DNA of 48,355 bases from JTS-RE9 sp964649195 (GCA_964649195.1 CAZYPK010000021.1:1-48355); one strand, 5' to 3'; numbered from the stretch's first letter, positions 1 to 7,707 are shown. Notes: generated by a model from the sequence alone, not told the origin. Program-made: numbers and translations.

Positions 1-94
1 GCAAGCCCCGGCCCAGACGCGCGAAGCAAGGTGGCGCAACTGAAAGTCGATGATCACCTGGGCCGGGGCTTCGCAGACTCAGCCCCAGCCACCC
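1..94. repeat. R1 palindromic repeat, copy 1 (cut by window edge)
   Basis: This is the right part of an inverted-repeat element of family R1. The right arm runs from GGGCCGGGGCTTCGCAGA to the outer end CCCCAGCCACCC. The left part carries the matching AAGCCCCGGCCC, and its outer end is cut off by the window edge. The same arms occur at 6755-6844, 14293-14451, 18041-18126 and 20092-20210. It directly abuts an R2 copy that lacks its left end. Confidence 0.75.
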
Positions 95-97
95 GCC

Positions 98-281
98 GGA
101 AGTTCCAAATGACAAAATTCAAACTCCAAACAAGCTCCAACAACAAAAAACGCAATCAAACAAAATCCGGATTCTGATCGGTTTTGCCCGATTCGGTTCG
201 CTTTCGAGTTTGTTTGAGATTTGGTTTTTGGGATTTGGAGTTTTTGCTTCCAGTGATGGGACGGAGAATTAAACGGCCCTG
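98..281. repeat. R2 repeat, copy 1, left end missing
   Basis: This is about 180 bp with strong similarity to the complete R2 element at 12685-12903, including AAGTTCCAAATGACAAAATT near the left and the terminal GAGAATTAAACGGCCCTG on the right. The left terminal inverted repeat is absent and an R1 element sits in its place. That suggests R1 insertion or a recombination across the two. It has no credible coding potential. The rest of the stretch to 432 holds only a palindrome (306-325) and the ribosome binding site of the next gene. Confidence 0.75.
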
Positions 282-305
282 GCCCCCCTGCCCATACTTC
301 CGCGC

Positions 306-325
306 CATTGGACCAAAGTCCAATG
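306..325. promoter_or_regulatory. 8-4-8 palindrome upstream of the SYLF gene
   Basis: CATTGGAC, four bases CAAA, then GTCCAATG form a perfect inverted repeat of the kind bound by dimeric repressors or activators. It lies 108 bp upstream of the start codon at 433. A CATAAT hexamer follows at 344-349, but I cannot pair it with a convincing -35 box. The operator role is therefore inferred from symmetry alone. Confidence 0.4.
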
Positions 326-432
326 CTGACCCTCATTGCATTTCATAATCTTGACCCAGGCCGTGTGGCCTTTCGACATGACGGACCGATGCTCCGGTTC
401 CACGTTTTTCTCAATCCACCAGGAGGTTTCCC

Positions 433-1020
433 ATGACTGCGACGACTTCATTCCGTTCCATTCTTGCCGTTCTTGGCGTGCTGCTGCTGCTGGGCGGCTG
501 CAAGGCCATCGGCGGCGCCGAGGGCGATGACCCCGCCGCGCAGCGGGCCACCATCAAGAGCGAGCAGGCGGCCACGCTCTCGGAACTCTACGCGGCCAGG
601 CCCGAGACCCGCGACAAGGTGAAGAACGCCGTCGGCGCCGCGTTCTTCAGCAACATGAACGTCAACGTCCTGCTCCTGAGCACCGAAAACGGCTACGGCA
701 TCGTGCATGACAACGCCACGGGCAAGGACACCTACATGAAGATGGCCTCGGGCGGCTTCGGCGTCGGCCTGGGCGTCAAGGACTACCGCGCGATCTTCAT
801 CTTCACCGACGCCGCCGTCATGCAGCAGTTCGTCGAGAAGGGCTGGTCCTTCGGCGGACAGGCCGATGCCGCCGCCACGACCGGCGAAAAAGGCGGCGCC
901 GCCGGCGGAGCGGTGACCGTTCCGGGCATCGAAATCTACCAGTTCACCCAGGCCGGCCTGGCCCTCCAGGCCACCGTGCAGGGGACCAAGTACTGGCGCG
1001 ACGACAAACTGAACCAGTAA
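433..1020 (+). CDS. SYLF/YSC84-domain lipoprotein
   Basis: This is a 195-residue protein with a hydrophobic signal segment and the lipobox LLGGC (Cys23), so it should be lipidated and anchored in the envelope. The body fits the SYLF (YSC84) lipid-binding family: a helical start (GAAFFSNMNVNVLLLSTENG), a glycine-rich turn MASGGFGVGLGVKDYRAIFIF and a C-terminal strand region. SYLF proteins bind phosphoinositide-type lipids in eukaryotes, and their bacterial role is poorly defined. The start is set by a strong Shine-Dalgarno AGGAGG six bases upstream. An alanine/glycine-rich linker (residues about 143-158) interrupts the domain. It is monocistronic, with a terminator just downstream. The family call is by motif recognition and moderately firm. 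Confidence 0.75.
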   Translation: MTATTSFRSILAVLGVLLLLGGCKAIGGAEGDDPAAQRATIKSEQAATLSELYAARPETRDKVKNAVGAAFFSNMNVNVLLLSTENGYGIVHDNATGKDTYMKMASGGFGVGLGVKDYRAIFIFTDAAVMQQFVEKGWSFGGQADAAATTGEKGGAAGGAVTVPGIEIYQFTQAGLALQATVQGTKYWRDDKLNQ

Positions 1021-1062
1021 ACACCCGCCCCTGCGACGTCACTCTCCGATCGCATCCACTCC

Positions 1063-1103
1063 ACGACGCCACCGGCACCCCACTGCCGGCGGCGTCGTTT
1101 TGT
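1063..1103 (+). terminator. Rho-independent terminator after the SYLF gene
   Basis: An ACGACGCC / GGCGTCGT stem with an inner GGCA/TGCC pairing is followed by a T-rich run (TTTTGTT). It begins 43 bp past the SYLF stop codon and is the only gene-end signal there. Confidence 0.75.
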
Positions 1104-1170
1104 TCTCCGGGAAAATCAAATGCGCCTGCCCCCGGAACCCGCCCCGCACGCGGCGGGGCGTTCACCACGA

Positions 1171-1300
1171 TCACCTCTGTTGAGTCGGGAAGACGACCTT
1201 CCAGTCCTTCTTCATGTCCACGACCGTCCACCCCTTGGCCCTTGCTTCGTCGAGGCCCTTGTCGAGTTTGGATGTGCGACTGCCGGTCGTATAGGCCCTC
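1171..1300 (-). pseudogene. Decayed 3' remnant of a second HAD-phosphatase gene
   Basis: Read on the minus strand, about 125 bp closely match the last 40 codons of the HAD lipoprotein gene at 5598-6620. The peptide KLDKGLDEARAKGWTVVD, followed by MKKDWKVVFPTQQR and a stop, parallels the intact gene's KLDKGLDEAKARGWTVVD and MKNDWKVIFPAQGK. A 2-bp deletion breaks the frame just upstream of this part. Similarity ends abruptly near 1300, next to the stop of the TM2-type gene. The scattered, largely conservative differences point to an old paralogue that lost most of its length, not to a fresh duplication. Confidence 0.75.
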
Positions 1301-1303
1301 TCG

Positions 1304-1639
1304 TCACGGCTGTGCGACGTTATGGGCGTCGCACAGTTTTTTCGCGTCGATCATGCCCCATAGCCACCAGAAGACCGGCACGATCATCAGCACCATGCCG
1401 ACGAGGCCGACCGAGGCCGAGACACTAGGGGCGGCGGGATTGTCCGGGGTGCTCACAATGGCGGCCGAAGCACCGAGGCACCCCGCGAAGCCGCCGGAAA
1501 ACGCGATCACCCAGATGATGGGCGTCGCCACCATCATCACCAGACCCCGCCCGATGCGGCCCGCATAAAGCTGGCCCAGCCCGGTCCAGAAGAACGACAG
1601 AACAATGGCGATACCCGAACTTTTGACCTCGACGGCCAT
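1304..1639 (-). CDS. TM2-domain-type small membrane protein
   Basis: This is a 111-residue integral membrane protein. The N-terminal part (AIVLSFFWTGLGQLYAGRIG) is a good match to the TM2 domain signature, in which two short helices are joined by a G-QLY-G-RxxxG turn. A third hydrophobic stretch follows (VGLVGMVLMIVPVFWWLWGM), then a charged tail (IDAKKLCDAHN), as is common in these proteins. Function in bacteria is not established. I chose the ATG at 1639 over the in-frame ATG at 1654 because AGGAG sits seven bases before it. The gene ends right beside the HAD remnant. Confidence 0.8.
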   Translation of the reverse strand: MAVEVKSSGIAIVLSFFWTGLGQLYAGRIGRGLVMMVATPIIWVIAFSGGFAGCLGASAAIVSTPDNPAAPSVSASVGLVGMVLMIVPVFWWLWGMIDAKKLCDAHNVAQP

Positions 1640-1667
1640 GGCAATGCTCCTCATTTTGGGGAATGTT

Positions 1668-2825
1668 CTATTTCACAATCTCAAACACAAGCCTCGCGTT
1701 CGATTGCTCGATCACCTTGAGTTTCACCCCCTTCTTCCTGGCGACGGAATAGATGTCCTCGGCAAGCTGCGGGGCGGCGACCGTGGCCTGAATCTCCATC
1801 TCGGCCCGTGATTCCTGAAATGACAACTCGTCAATGCCTTTGATCACGGGCATGTCCTTGAGCATGTCCTTGAAATCCACCTTGGCCTCGAAGTCGACGC
1901 CGGCGAGGATGACCTTGATCGGCCTGTCGGTCTTGCCTTCGATCAGCAGCGTCTTGAGCAACGATTCGGAAAGCTTTTGAGAAGCGGTCCGAATCGCCGC
2001 CTTGGCGGCCACTGCGGGAGCGAGGTCCTGGGCGGTTCCCTCGCCGTCGCCGGCGGCCAGGATTTCACCGGTGTCGCACAGGATGACCCTCGCCTCGATC
2101 CGCGCCCGGCAAGGGAAAAGGTTGCCGTCGATTCGCGGGTTTCTGGGCACATCCTGGCTGAACGCCTCGCCGACGATGATGATGTCGGCGCCGAAGCCTT
2201 CCGCGATGGCGATCAGTTCCTTGGGGTCGCCCTTCATCGCCCGTTTCACGAAATCCTTGCCGCGGATCGTTTCAACCTGTTTCTGATCCACGATGCGAAA
2301 ACCGTCCTTCAGAAACAGCCTGATCATTTCCGTCTCACCCGCCGGGTCGGGGATCGGGGCGGCGATGTGATACTCGGGAATGACGATCATGAACCGCTTT
2401 TTGCGAAGGGGATGATCGACGGACAGGGTGCCGCACCAATCGCGGAGTTTGCCCAGGTCCAGCGAGGCATTGAGTTGCACATCGCAGTAGCCGGCGCGTT
2501 TTCTTTCGCGCAGGATGGTGATCGAAGTGAAGAAGGGTTGAAGCCCGTTGAAGTCCCGGGCCTCGACGGCCGCGACAAGCTGGCGCTGCACGGCGGCGTC
2601 CACCTTCAGCCGCTGGGCCCCTTGCAGCATCGCCTTGCGCAAAGCGACAGCCTTGGCCTCTTCGACATCCTTCGGCTGCGGCTGGCCGCCGGGCCTGAAC
2701 ACGCCTTCGACCTCGAAAGCGACCGTCTCCGCGCCGGCGACGGAGCGCATCCCGCCGGTACCGAAAGCTGACAGCATGCATATGAGAGCCGTGATCCTCA
2801 CCAGCGAAATGAACGGATGTCTCAT
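1668..2825 (-). CDS. Secreted FlgT-like / CsgG-associated envelope protein
   Basis: This is a 385-residue protein with a signal peptide (cleavage plausible near SVAGA, residue about 31). The N-terminal third has the VEGV....DVEEAKAVALRKAMLQGAQ pattern of the LPP20/FlgT N-terminal domain. It is followed by a TolB-N-like region with MIVIPEYHI and EADIIIVGEA-type strands (here GADIIIVGEAF), then a C-terminal domain rich in alternating charged residues. This three-part build resembles FlgT, an outer-membrane flagellar assembly protein, yet no flagellar gene is nearby. Its start codon overlaps the stop of the CsgG-like gene by four bases (ATGA), with AGGAG six bases upstream, so the two are translationally coupled. 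The exact role is unknown, but an outer-membrane complex with its neighbour is plausible. Confidence 0.6.
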   Translation of the reverse strand: MRHPFISLVRITALICMLSAFGTGGMRSVAGAETVAFEVEGVFRPGGQPQPKDVEEAKAVALRKAMLQGAQRLKVDAAVQRQLVAAVEARDFNGLQPFFTSITILRERKRAGYCDVQLNASLDLGKLRDWCGTLSVDHPLRKKRFMIVIPEYHIAAPIPDPAGETEMIRLFLKDGFRIVDQKQVETIRGKDFVKRAMKGDPKELIAIAEGFGADIIIVGEAFSQDVPRNPRIDGNLFPCRARIEARVILCDTGEILAAGDGEGTAQDLAPAVAAKAAIRTASQKLSESLLKTLLIEGKTDRPIKVILAGVDFEAKVDFKDMLKDMPVIKGIDELSFQESRAEMEIQATVAAPQLAEDIYSVARKKGVKLKVIEQSNARLVFEIVK

Positions 2826-3802
2826 GGGTTTCTCCTGTCCTGATCGACTCCCTGATTTCTCAGTTCCGTCTGGTCCCGGATGGTCATTTCGGTTCGGCGG
2901 ATGGAAGCCTGGGCGTCGGTGTTGTTCGCATCGAGCCGAATGACTTCGCGGTAGGTCTGCAAGGCCGCGTCAAACTGATTGTTGAATTCGTAACACAGGC
3001 CCAGGTTGTGCGTGACCTGCGAAATGGTCTTGGCGTCGGACTTCGGATCGAGCCTGGCGATCTGCAAAGCCTCCGTGAACCGTTCGATGGCCCGCGGATA
3101 GTCCCCCTGCTCGAAATAGACGATGCCGGCATCGTTGGCGGGATTCTTGTCCACGGTGTGAAGCCTCACATTGACGCGCACCTCGTGAGGCGCGATCGCC
3201 GCCATGAATTGCTGAACGATGCTCGGGTAGCAGTTCTGATAGAGGGAACTGGGATCGATGTGAGCCGGCGGCGTGGGAGCCAGCGGAATCTTGCCCTTCT
3301 GAGTGGCGGTGATGATCTTGGTGGTGATCAGGGTGGCGGTTTCAAGATCGGTGACATCGAATGCGGCCTGCACGGTCGCCTCCACGTCGGCGCCGTATCC
3401 CTGGACCTTCTGTCCGTTGCCGTAGGTGATGACGCCGGTCGTCTGCCGCACATGGTGGCGCGGTTCGAGCATTCTGCCGGCGATTCTGACGTTGGCGGTG
3501 GTGATCTGTCCGCCGGAGGGGTTGTCGATGTTCTGTCGTTGCCGGATTTCCTCCTCGCGGGCGCGGTCGAGAAGCGATCCGCGATCGACCACTTTGAAGC
3601 CTTTGGCGAGCAGGGCCTGCTTGAGCCTGGCGTGAACATCCTCCCCGCCCCGGCCCTGAACCGGTTCGAGCAGGACGGTTTCCCGCCCGGCCATGTTGAT
3701 CTCGGCCGGTCGGAGAATGGTTCGTGTGACGGTCTTTCCGCACCCGGTCATGGCCCCGACCATGAGGATGCAGGCCGCCGGCAACAATCGGGCAATGAGC
3801 AT
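2822..3802 (-). CDS. CsgG-like lipoprotein with TPR repeats
   Basis: This is a 326-residue protein with a lipobox-like MTGC (Cys21). Residues about 35-210 resemble the CsgG/TolB-N fold family: ETVLLEPVQGRGGEDVHARLKQAL, then GFKVVDRGSLLDRAREEE (the typical 'regulate activity of family member X, element name Y' arrangement), then NVRIAGRM and a beta-rich part. Residues about 215-300 hold two or three tetratricopeptide units (AGIVYFEQGDYPRAIERFTEAL and NLGLCYEFNNQFDAALQTYREVIRL). CsgG is the curli secretion pore, but no curli genes are present. The start has AGGAG seven bases upstream. It is the first gene of a two-gene operon driven by the promoter at 4040-4068. Confidence 0.65.
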   Translation of the reverse strand: MLIARLLPAACILMVGAMTGCGKTVTRTILRPAEINMAGRETVLLEPVQGRGGEDVHARLKQALLAKGFKVVDRGSLLDRAREEEIRQRQNIDNPSGGQITTANVRIAGRMLEPRHHVRQTTGVITYGNGQKVQGYGADVEATVQAAFDVTDLETATLITTKIITATQKGKIPLAPTPPAHIDPSSLYQNCYPSIVQQFMAAIAPHEVRVNVRLHTVDKNPANDAGIVYFEQGDYPRAIERFTEALQIARLDPKSDAKTISQVTHNLGLCYEFNNQFDAALQTYREVIRLDANNTDAQASIRRTEMTIRDQTELRNQGVDQDRRNP

Positions 3803-4036
3803 GATGGACTCCTATAAAAGAACGGAAAAAGAGGGGCAACCCCGACGAACGGCCGCACCGGCAGGCTCGGCTGCCGATGATGACGAAGAACCTGTTCACA
3901 TCCCCGTGACCGATCCCTTGCCGTCAGTCCGCGAACCGGCGGCAAAGCCTGCCGATGCCGGCGACCGATGACGATCGGGCGTCACTCTTCCCGGCGATTT
4001 CAAAGGCGCAGCCGAAGCCGCCGTCGCCGGGCGATG

Positions 4037-4056
4037 GTAATTGTAGTGACAATTAC
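4037..4056. promoter_or_regulatory. 8-4-8 operator palindrome over the promoter
   Basis: GTAATTGT, four bases, ACAATTAC is a perfect inverted repeat. It covers the -10 box and the adjoining half of the spacer of the minus-strand promoter, a position typical of repressor operators. AT-rich bases here stand out against the GC-rich surroundings. The RHH-like protein encoded directly upstream is the obvious candidate ligand, by inference. Confidence 0.65.
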
Positions 4057-4068
4057 GAGGTGTGTCAA
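4040..4068 (-). promoter_or_regulatory. Sigma-70 promoter of the CsgG/FlgT-like operon
   Basis: On the minus strand TTGACA (4068-4063) is followed by exactly 17 bases and TACAAT (4045-4040), a near-consensus housekeeping promoter. Transcription would start near 4033, giving a leader of about 230 bases before the lipoprotein start at 3802. I see no gene in that leader. The -35 box contains the stop codon of the upstream RHH-like gene. Confidence 0.8.
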
Positions 4069-4253
4069 GGCTTTTTCCGCCGACGGGGCGTCGAGCGTTC
4101 CGCGAGACGGAGCAGCGCGTCCTTGATCCAGGCGGAGAGCTTCTTTCCATCGGCCTCCGCCGCCTGTTTGAGCGCTGCCTTTTCGTCCTTTCGAATGCGG
4201 AACTGGATGAGCGCGTCGGCTCGCTCCTCCTCGCGTTTGGGAGGACGGCCCAT
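4065..4253 (-). CDS. Small RHH/CopG-like DNA-binding protein
   Basis: This 62-residue protein has the sequence order expected of a ribbon-helix-helix regulator. A short basic N-terminus (GRPPKREEERADA) leads to a strand LIQFRIRKDEKAALK, then helix KQAAEADGKKLSAWIKDALLRLAE, ending in a lysine/arginine tail. Such proteins bind palindromes as dimers and are often antitoxins or autoregulators. No toxin gene is adjacent. The ATG at 4253 is preferred over the far upstream in-frame ATG at 4331, whose extra cysteine-rich residues look non-coding. Its stop codon falls within the -35 box of the next operon. Confidence 0.7.
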   Translation of the reverse strand: MGRPPKREEERADALIQFRIRKDEKAALKQAAEADGKKLSAWIKDALLRLAERSTPRRRKKP

Positions 4254-4377
4254 TGTGCCGACATCGTAGCAGAGATGGTGGCGACACCGGCAGCCGAGCC
4301 TGGCCTGGCGGCGGGCGGCTCCTATGAGCAAGCCGCCGCCGAAAATCTCCCCGTTTCCGCCTCCAAAGTGTCCGCAC

Positions 4378-5313
4378 TTATTTCGGAAACAGAAACGTGA
4401 TCACAAACCGCACGCCCCACTCGGGGCCGCCATCGGGGGACTGGGCGTAATACCTTCCGCCCAGCGCGATCTGCACCGGCATCCCGCCGAACTTCAGCAG
4501 TTGGCTCACCTGAAGATTCAACGGCACCGTCCACTCCTGGTTCGTCCAGTCGTAGGTGGACTCGGTGTTGAAGGTGAGCGTCGTCAACGTCGGGAAGGTG
4601 TAGCTGATGAAGGGCTGGAGAAAGGTGGCGTTGATGTCATCGCGGTCGCCATCGCCGGCGTAGGACCAGATGTGGTTGGCGAGCATGCCGTATGTCCAGC
4701 CGCTGTGCTGTTTCACGATGACGATCGTCGGCCCCGCGCCCCACTTCTCGCCGCCCAGCCCTTCGTCGGTGGCGGTGGGCCAGAGGAACACCGGGCCGAA
4801 GCCGACGATCCAGCCGTTGACCGGCGCCGTCGGCGAAAAGAAAAAGCTCTGCGTAATGTCGCCAAGCCCCGTTTCGCTGCTGATGCCGTCGGCGATCGAC
4901 GCCAGATGAACCACCGGCATGATCGTGCGGATGATGACGTTCCAGTCCTCGTTGATCGAAACAGGAATCACCGGCTGAATGTTGAGCGTCAGCTTGTCCC
5001 CGTCCTTGGGGCCAAAGCCCGTGTCAAAGTTGAACTGAAACGGCACGCTGATGAGGTCCGCCACCGGGTTTTGCAGCTTGGCTGCGAGTTCCGCGCCGCC
5101 GCCGCCCGAACCCGCCGCTTCATGGCCTCCTTCGGGCACATCGGCAAGCGCCAGCCGCAGCGAGCCGTCGAAAAGCGGATCGCCCGTGGCGGCCATGCTG
5201 ATGCCCGCGCCGTATTCGCCCGGCTCAAAACCGTCGGCCTTCGCCTCGGAGCCGAGAGCGAAAACCGATGCGCAGACGATGCAGGCGGACACTTGAAGAG
5301 AGAGAGCATTCAT
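4378..5313 (-). CDS. Outer-membrane beta-barrel protein (Phenol_MetA_deg / 'neuromedin U' type)
   Basis: This is a 311-residue protein with a signal peptide (to about residue 27). It is a sequence of amphipathic strands ending in FVITFLFPK, the aromatic-terminated last strand of an outer-membrane barrel. The stretch LQNPVADLISVPFQFNFDTG and then LNIQPVIPVSINEDWNVI is the hallmark of the PF13557 family, often mislabelled 'neuromedin U' in databases. Family members are annotated as putative outer-membrane transport proteins with unknown substrates. The start at 5313 was chosen because the longer frame to 5601 runs through an R4 repeat. A glycine/alanine-rich loop (residues about 67-75) is present. 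The gene lies between the RHH-like gene and the HAD lipoprotein, with R4 hairpins upstream. Confidence 0.8.
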   Translation of the reverse strand: MNALSLQVSACIVCASVFALGSEAKADGFEPGEYGAGISMAATGDPLFDGSLRLALADVPEGGHEAAGSGGGGAELAAKLQNPVADLISVPFQFNFDTGFGPKDGDKLTLNIQPVIPVSINEDWNVIIRTIMPVVHLASIADGISSETGLGDITQSFFFSPTAPVNGWIVGFGPVFLWPTATDEGLGGEKWGAGPTIVIVKQHSGWTYGMLANHIWSYAGDGDRDDINATFLQPFISYTFPTLTTLTFNTESTYDWTNQEWTVPLNLQVSQLLKFGGMPVQIALGGRYYAQSPDGGPEWGVRFVITFLFPK

Positions 5314-5353
5314 GGATTTGACCTTATGACTTTGAGTTCGGGATAAGAGTGAG

Positions 5354-5583
5354 CCGCGACTCAACGAGTCGCGGACGTGAACGGCCTCAAGGATGGTCAA
5401 GCACACCTTGGCCGACGGAACTCGAACGCGCCAGGGGCGCACCACTTTCGCTGTCGGGTGACGACCGGTCGTATGCCGCACATCGACAGTGCATTGATGA
5501 CCGCCGCGCAGCCGGCGCCGTCCATCCACCGCGCGAAGAACACTCCTCCTGGCTGCACACGTCCGCGACGTGTTACGTCGCGG
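5354..5583. repeat. R4 element bounded by two 21-bp hairpins
   Basis: A hairpin CCGCGACTC-3 bp-GAGTCGCGG at 5354-5374 and a second, CCGCGACGT-3 bp-ACGTCGCGG at 5563-5583, bracket about 190 bp without a convincing gene. The part next to the right hairpin (GGCTGCACACGTCCGCGAC, with CGCGCGAAGAA upstream) recurs in reverse at 20008-20066. It lies between the barrel-protein gene and the HAD gene and fills the gap between them. Confidence 0.7.
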
Positions 5584-5597
5584 CTCTTGTCCCGCGA

Positions 5598-6620
5598 TCA
5601 CTTCCCTTGAGCCGGGAAGATGACCTTCCAGTCATTCTTCATGTCCACGACCGTCCACCCCCTGGCCTTGGCCTCGTCGAGGCCCTTGTCGAGTTTGCCG
5701 ATGTGCGACTGCCTGTCGTAGGCCCATTCGCGCTTCTCATCGGTGTGGTGGACGTAGAGGCAGAATCGCGGCCCCGCGCCGGCGTGGGTCCACTGGAGCA
5801 TCTGAAGGTCGCCATCAGAGTTGCCGAACGCCGCGATGGGACGCCGCCCGATGTGCAGGTTGATGCCCACGGGCTTGCCGGCCCCGTCGTCGATGAAGTT
5901 GATCTCGGGCAGGCGGAGAATCACCGGCTTGCCGTCGCGGAGTTCGAACTTCGTCCTGATGCTGCTGCCGATCACCTGCTGGGGCGGGATGCCATAGACC
6001 CGCTCGGCCCAGGGGCGCATGAACTCGATCCCGCCGCCGGACACGATGAACGTCTTGAACCCGTTGTCGCGCAGGTGGTCGAGCAGTTCGAGCATCGGCT
6101 GATAGACCATTTCGGTGTATGGCCGGTGCGATGTCGGATGTTTCGCGGTCGTGATCCAGTCAGTCACGATGCCCTCGAATTCCTCCGTCGTCGTGTTGGC
6201 GTGGGTGGCCATCCCCATCTCCAGCATCCCGCGCTCGCCGCCGGCCAGTGCGCCCTTGATGTCCCCGCGCAGCACGGAGGCGAACGGCTCCTTCTCCTTC
6301 CACTCCGGATGCCGCGGCGCCAGCGCCTTGATGCGGTCGAAGAGGAAGAACGCCTGAACGTACATGGGCTGCTCGGCCCAGAGCGTGCCGTCGTTGTCGA
6401 ACACCGCGATGCGCTGAGCGGACGGAACGTAGTCGGACGAACCCTTCGTCGTCACCCTCGCCACGAAGTCGGTGATCGCCTTTTTCGTCGGACCTTCATT
6501 CCACGATGCAAGCGAAGCGCCCCCGGCGCCCCCGGTACCCCCGGCGCCCTGGCAGCCGACGAGGAGAAGGAGGCACAGGCCGAGTGTGAAGGCGATGAGA
6601 GAGCCGCGTTTGTCGTGCAT
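5598..6620 (-). CDS. HAD-superfamily phosphatase lipoprotein
   Basis: This is a 340-residue protein with lipobox LLVGC (Cys23) followed by a Gly/Ala linker encoded by a CCCCCGG-rich stretch. HAD motif I is FDNDGTLW (nucleophile Asp75, Asp77), motif II is FIVSGGG and motif IV is FGNSDGD, so catalytic residues for phosphoester hydrolysis are present. The domain resembles the phosphoserine-phosphatase-like (SerB-type) HAD group seen in many planctomycete and proteobacterial secreted proteins. The substrate is unknown, and it probably acts on the outside of the inner membrane. Start: ATG at 6620 with AGGA nine bases upstream. A broken paralogue of its 3' end is at 1171-1300. Confidence 0.85.
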   Translation of the reverse strand: MHDKRGSLIAFTLGLCLLLLVGCQGAGGTGGAGGASLASWNEGPTKKAITDFVARVTTKGSSDYVPSAQRIAVFDNDGTLWAEQPMYVQAFFLFDRIKALAPRHPEWKEKEPFASVLRGDIKGALAGGERGMLEMGMATHANTTTEEFEGIVTDWITTAKHPTSHRPYTEMVYQPMLELLDHLRDNGFKTFIVSGGGIEFMRPWAERVYGIPPQQVIGSSIRTKFELRDGKPVILRLPEINFIDDGAGKPVGINLHIGRRPIAAFGNSDGDLQMLQWTHAGAGPRFCLYVHHTDEKREWAYDRQSHIGKLDKGLDEAKARGWTVVDMKNDWKVIFPAQGK

Positions 6621-6714
6621 GGTGACTGTTCCTGAAGTGATGGATGTTATGTGCAATGGTCCTGCGTGAAAAGACGGCGACCTTGAATCGGGGATCAGGG
6701 TAGTGGCTCAGTTT

Positions 6715-6754
6715 GAATCCGGGGGAATCCGGGGGAATCCGGGGGAATCCGGGG
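6715..6754. repeat. Tandem 10-bp repeat
   Basis: Four perfect copies of GAATCCGGGG run directly into an R1 element. A 9-bp tandem of similar composition flanks another R1 copy at 20232-20265, so such runs accompany R1. Confidence 0.85.
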
Positions 6755-6844
6755 GGGCTGGGGCTGAGTCCGCGAAGCCCCGGCCCGATGAAACGGCAAG
6801 GCTCCGGGGGTGCCGGGGCGTCGAAGACTCCGCCCCAGCCACCC
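6755..6844. repeat. R1 palindromic repeat, copy 2
   Basis: The inverted arms start GGCTGGGGCTGAGTCCGCGA and end CGCCCCAGCCACCC, with the typical AAGCCCCGGCCC inside. The element fills most of the gap between the HAD gene and the acyltransferase gene, ending 11 bp past the acyltransferase stop codon. Confidence 0.75.
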
Positions 6845-6855
6845 GACGCAGTTTT

Positions 6856-7707
6856 TTACAGCTTCGCCATCGCATCGCGGCGCTTGGTTCTCTCACTGTC
6901 GGGCCTTTTCCATATCCGCGGCTGCACCCGGTTGTCCACCTCCTGTTGCAGCGATCGCAATGTCTGCTCCAGTTCCATCCGTTTCTTTTCAATGAGTTCA
7001 TGATCCGCATCGGCGGGCACATGGATCGGATCGCCGCCGATGATGACGGCTTTGGTGAAAGGAAACGGAAGGCGGACGCGATCCCACGATTGAAAGCGAT
7101 AAAAGCGCTTGCTCGTCGAAGCCAGCGGAATGATCGGCCGCCCCGTGAGCTTCGCCAGCAGGATGATGCCCGGCTTGACCTTCTCCGCCGGTCCGCGCGG
7201 GCCATCCACCGCGATGGCGGCATCGGCGCCGCCACGAACGACGCGGGTCAGGTCGATCAGGGCGCGGGTGCCGCCGCGCGAGCTGGAGCCGTGGACCGTG
7301 GTGAACCCCAGTCCGCGCAACATGCGGGCCAGCGCCTGTCCGTCGGTGGAACGGCTGGTGACGACGCACATGCCTCGATCGCGCCAGTAGCTGAGAATGG
7401 GGAAACAGGAGCCGTGCCAAAGGGCGAAAAGCAACGGCTCCCCCGTCGGGCCGCGCATGTCCGTGAGCGGTTTGGGAATCGAGCGCCCGGAGAATTCCTC
7501 ATCCTTGTGCAGCACGCGGTAGCGGTAGGTGCATGCCAACAGGCGGATGATCTTCGTGCCCAGGAACGATGCCGCCGCGACGATCAATCGCTTTTTCAAC
7601 GGCGGCTTCACGGGCTTTTCCGGGATGGATGAAGATGATGCGACCTCTTGAGCAGCGTCGTGGTTCGCTGCATCAACGGATGCGGGATGATCGGCATCTT
7701 GATTCAT
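6856..7707 (-). CDS. DUF374 lysophospholipid acyltransferase-like protein
   Basis: This is a 283-residue protein with a short N-terminal hydrophobic region (LIVAAASFLGTKIIRLLACTY). It carries the DUF374 signature order: LLFALWHGSCFPIL, then VVTSRSTDGQALARML, then VHGSSSRGGTRAL and AIAVDGPRGPAEKVKPGI. DUF374 proteins are related to LpxL-type lysophospholipid acyltransferases and are thought to modify lipid A or membrane lipids at the inner membrane. The activity here is inferred from family membership. The ATG at 7707 is preferred because the longer frame to 7860 is simply the R3 repeat read through. The N-terminal 40 residues are Ser/Pro/Ala-rich and probably disordered. Confidence 0.8.
   Translation of the reverse strand: MNQDADHPASVDAANHDAAQEVASSSSIPEKPVKPPLKKRLIVAAASFLGTKIIRLLACTYRYRVLHKDEEFSGRSIPKPLTDMRGPTGEPLLFALWHGSCFPILSYWRDRGMCVVTSRSTDGQALARMLRGLGFTTVHGSSSRGGTRALIDLTRVVRGGADAAIAVDGPRGPAEKVKPGIILLAKLTGRPIIPLASTSKRFYRFQSWDRVRLPFPFTKAVIIGGDPIHVPADADHELIEKKRMELEQTLRSLQQEVDNRVQPRIWKRPDSERTKRRDAMAKL

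Noticed and set aside
79..336. An 85-codon minus-strand frame over R2 copy 1
   Set aside because: It is entirely repeat sequence. A similar frame appears at the other R2 copy only because the repeat is the same.
336..379. Possible promoters TTGCAT/TTGACC upstream of the SYLF gene
   Set aside because: No -10 hexamer lies at a suitable distance from either box.
5349..6635. A 428-codon plus-strand frame opposite the HAD gene
   Set aside because: It is the complement of a gene with intact HAD motifs and begins in an R4 hairpin. The length is explained by codon bias.
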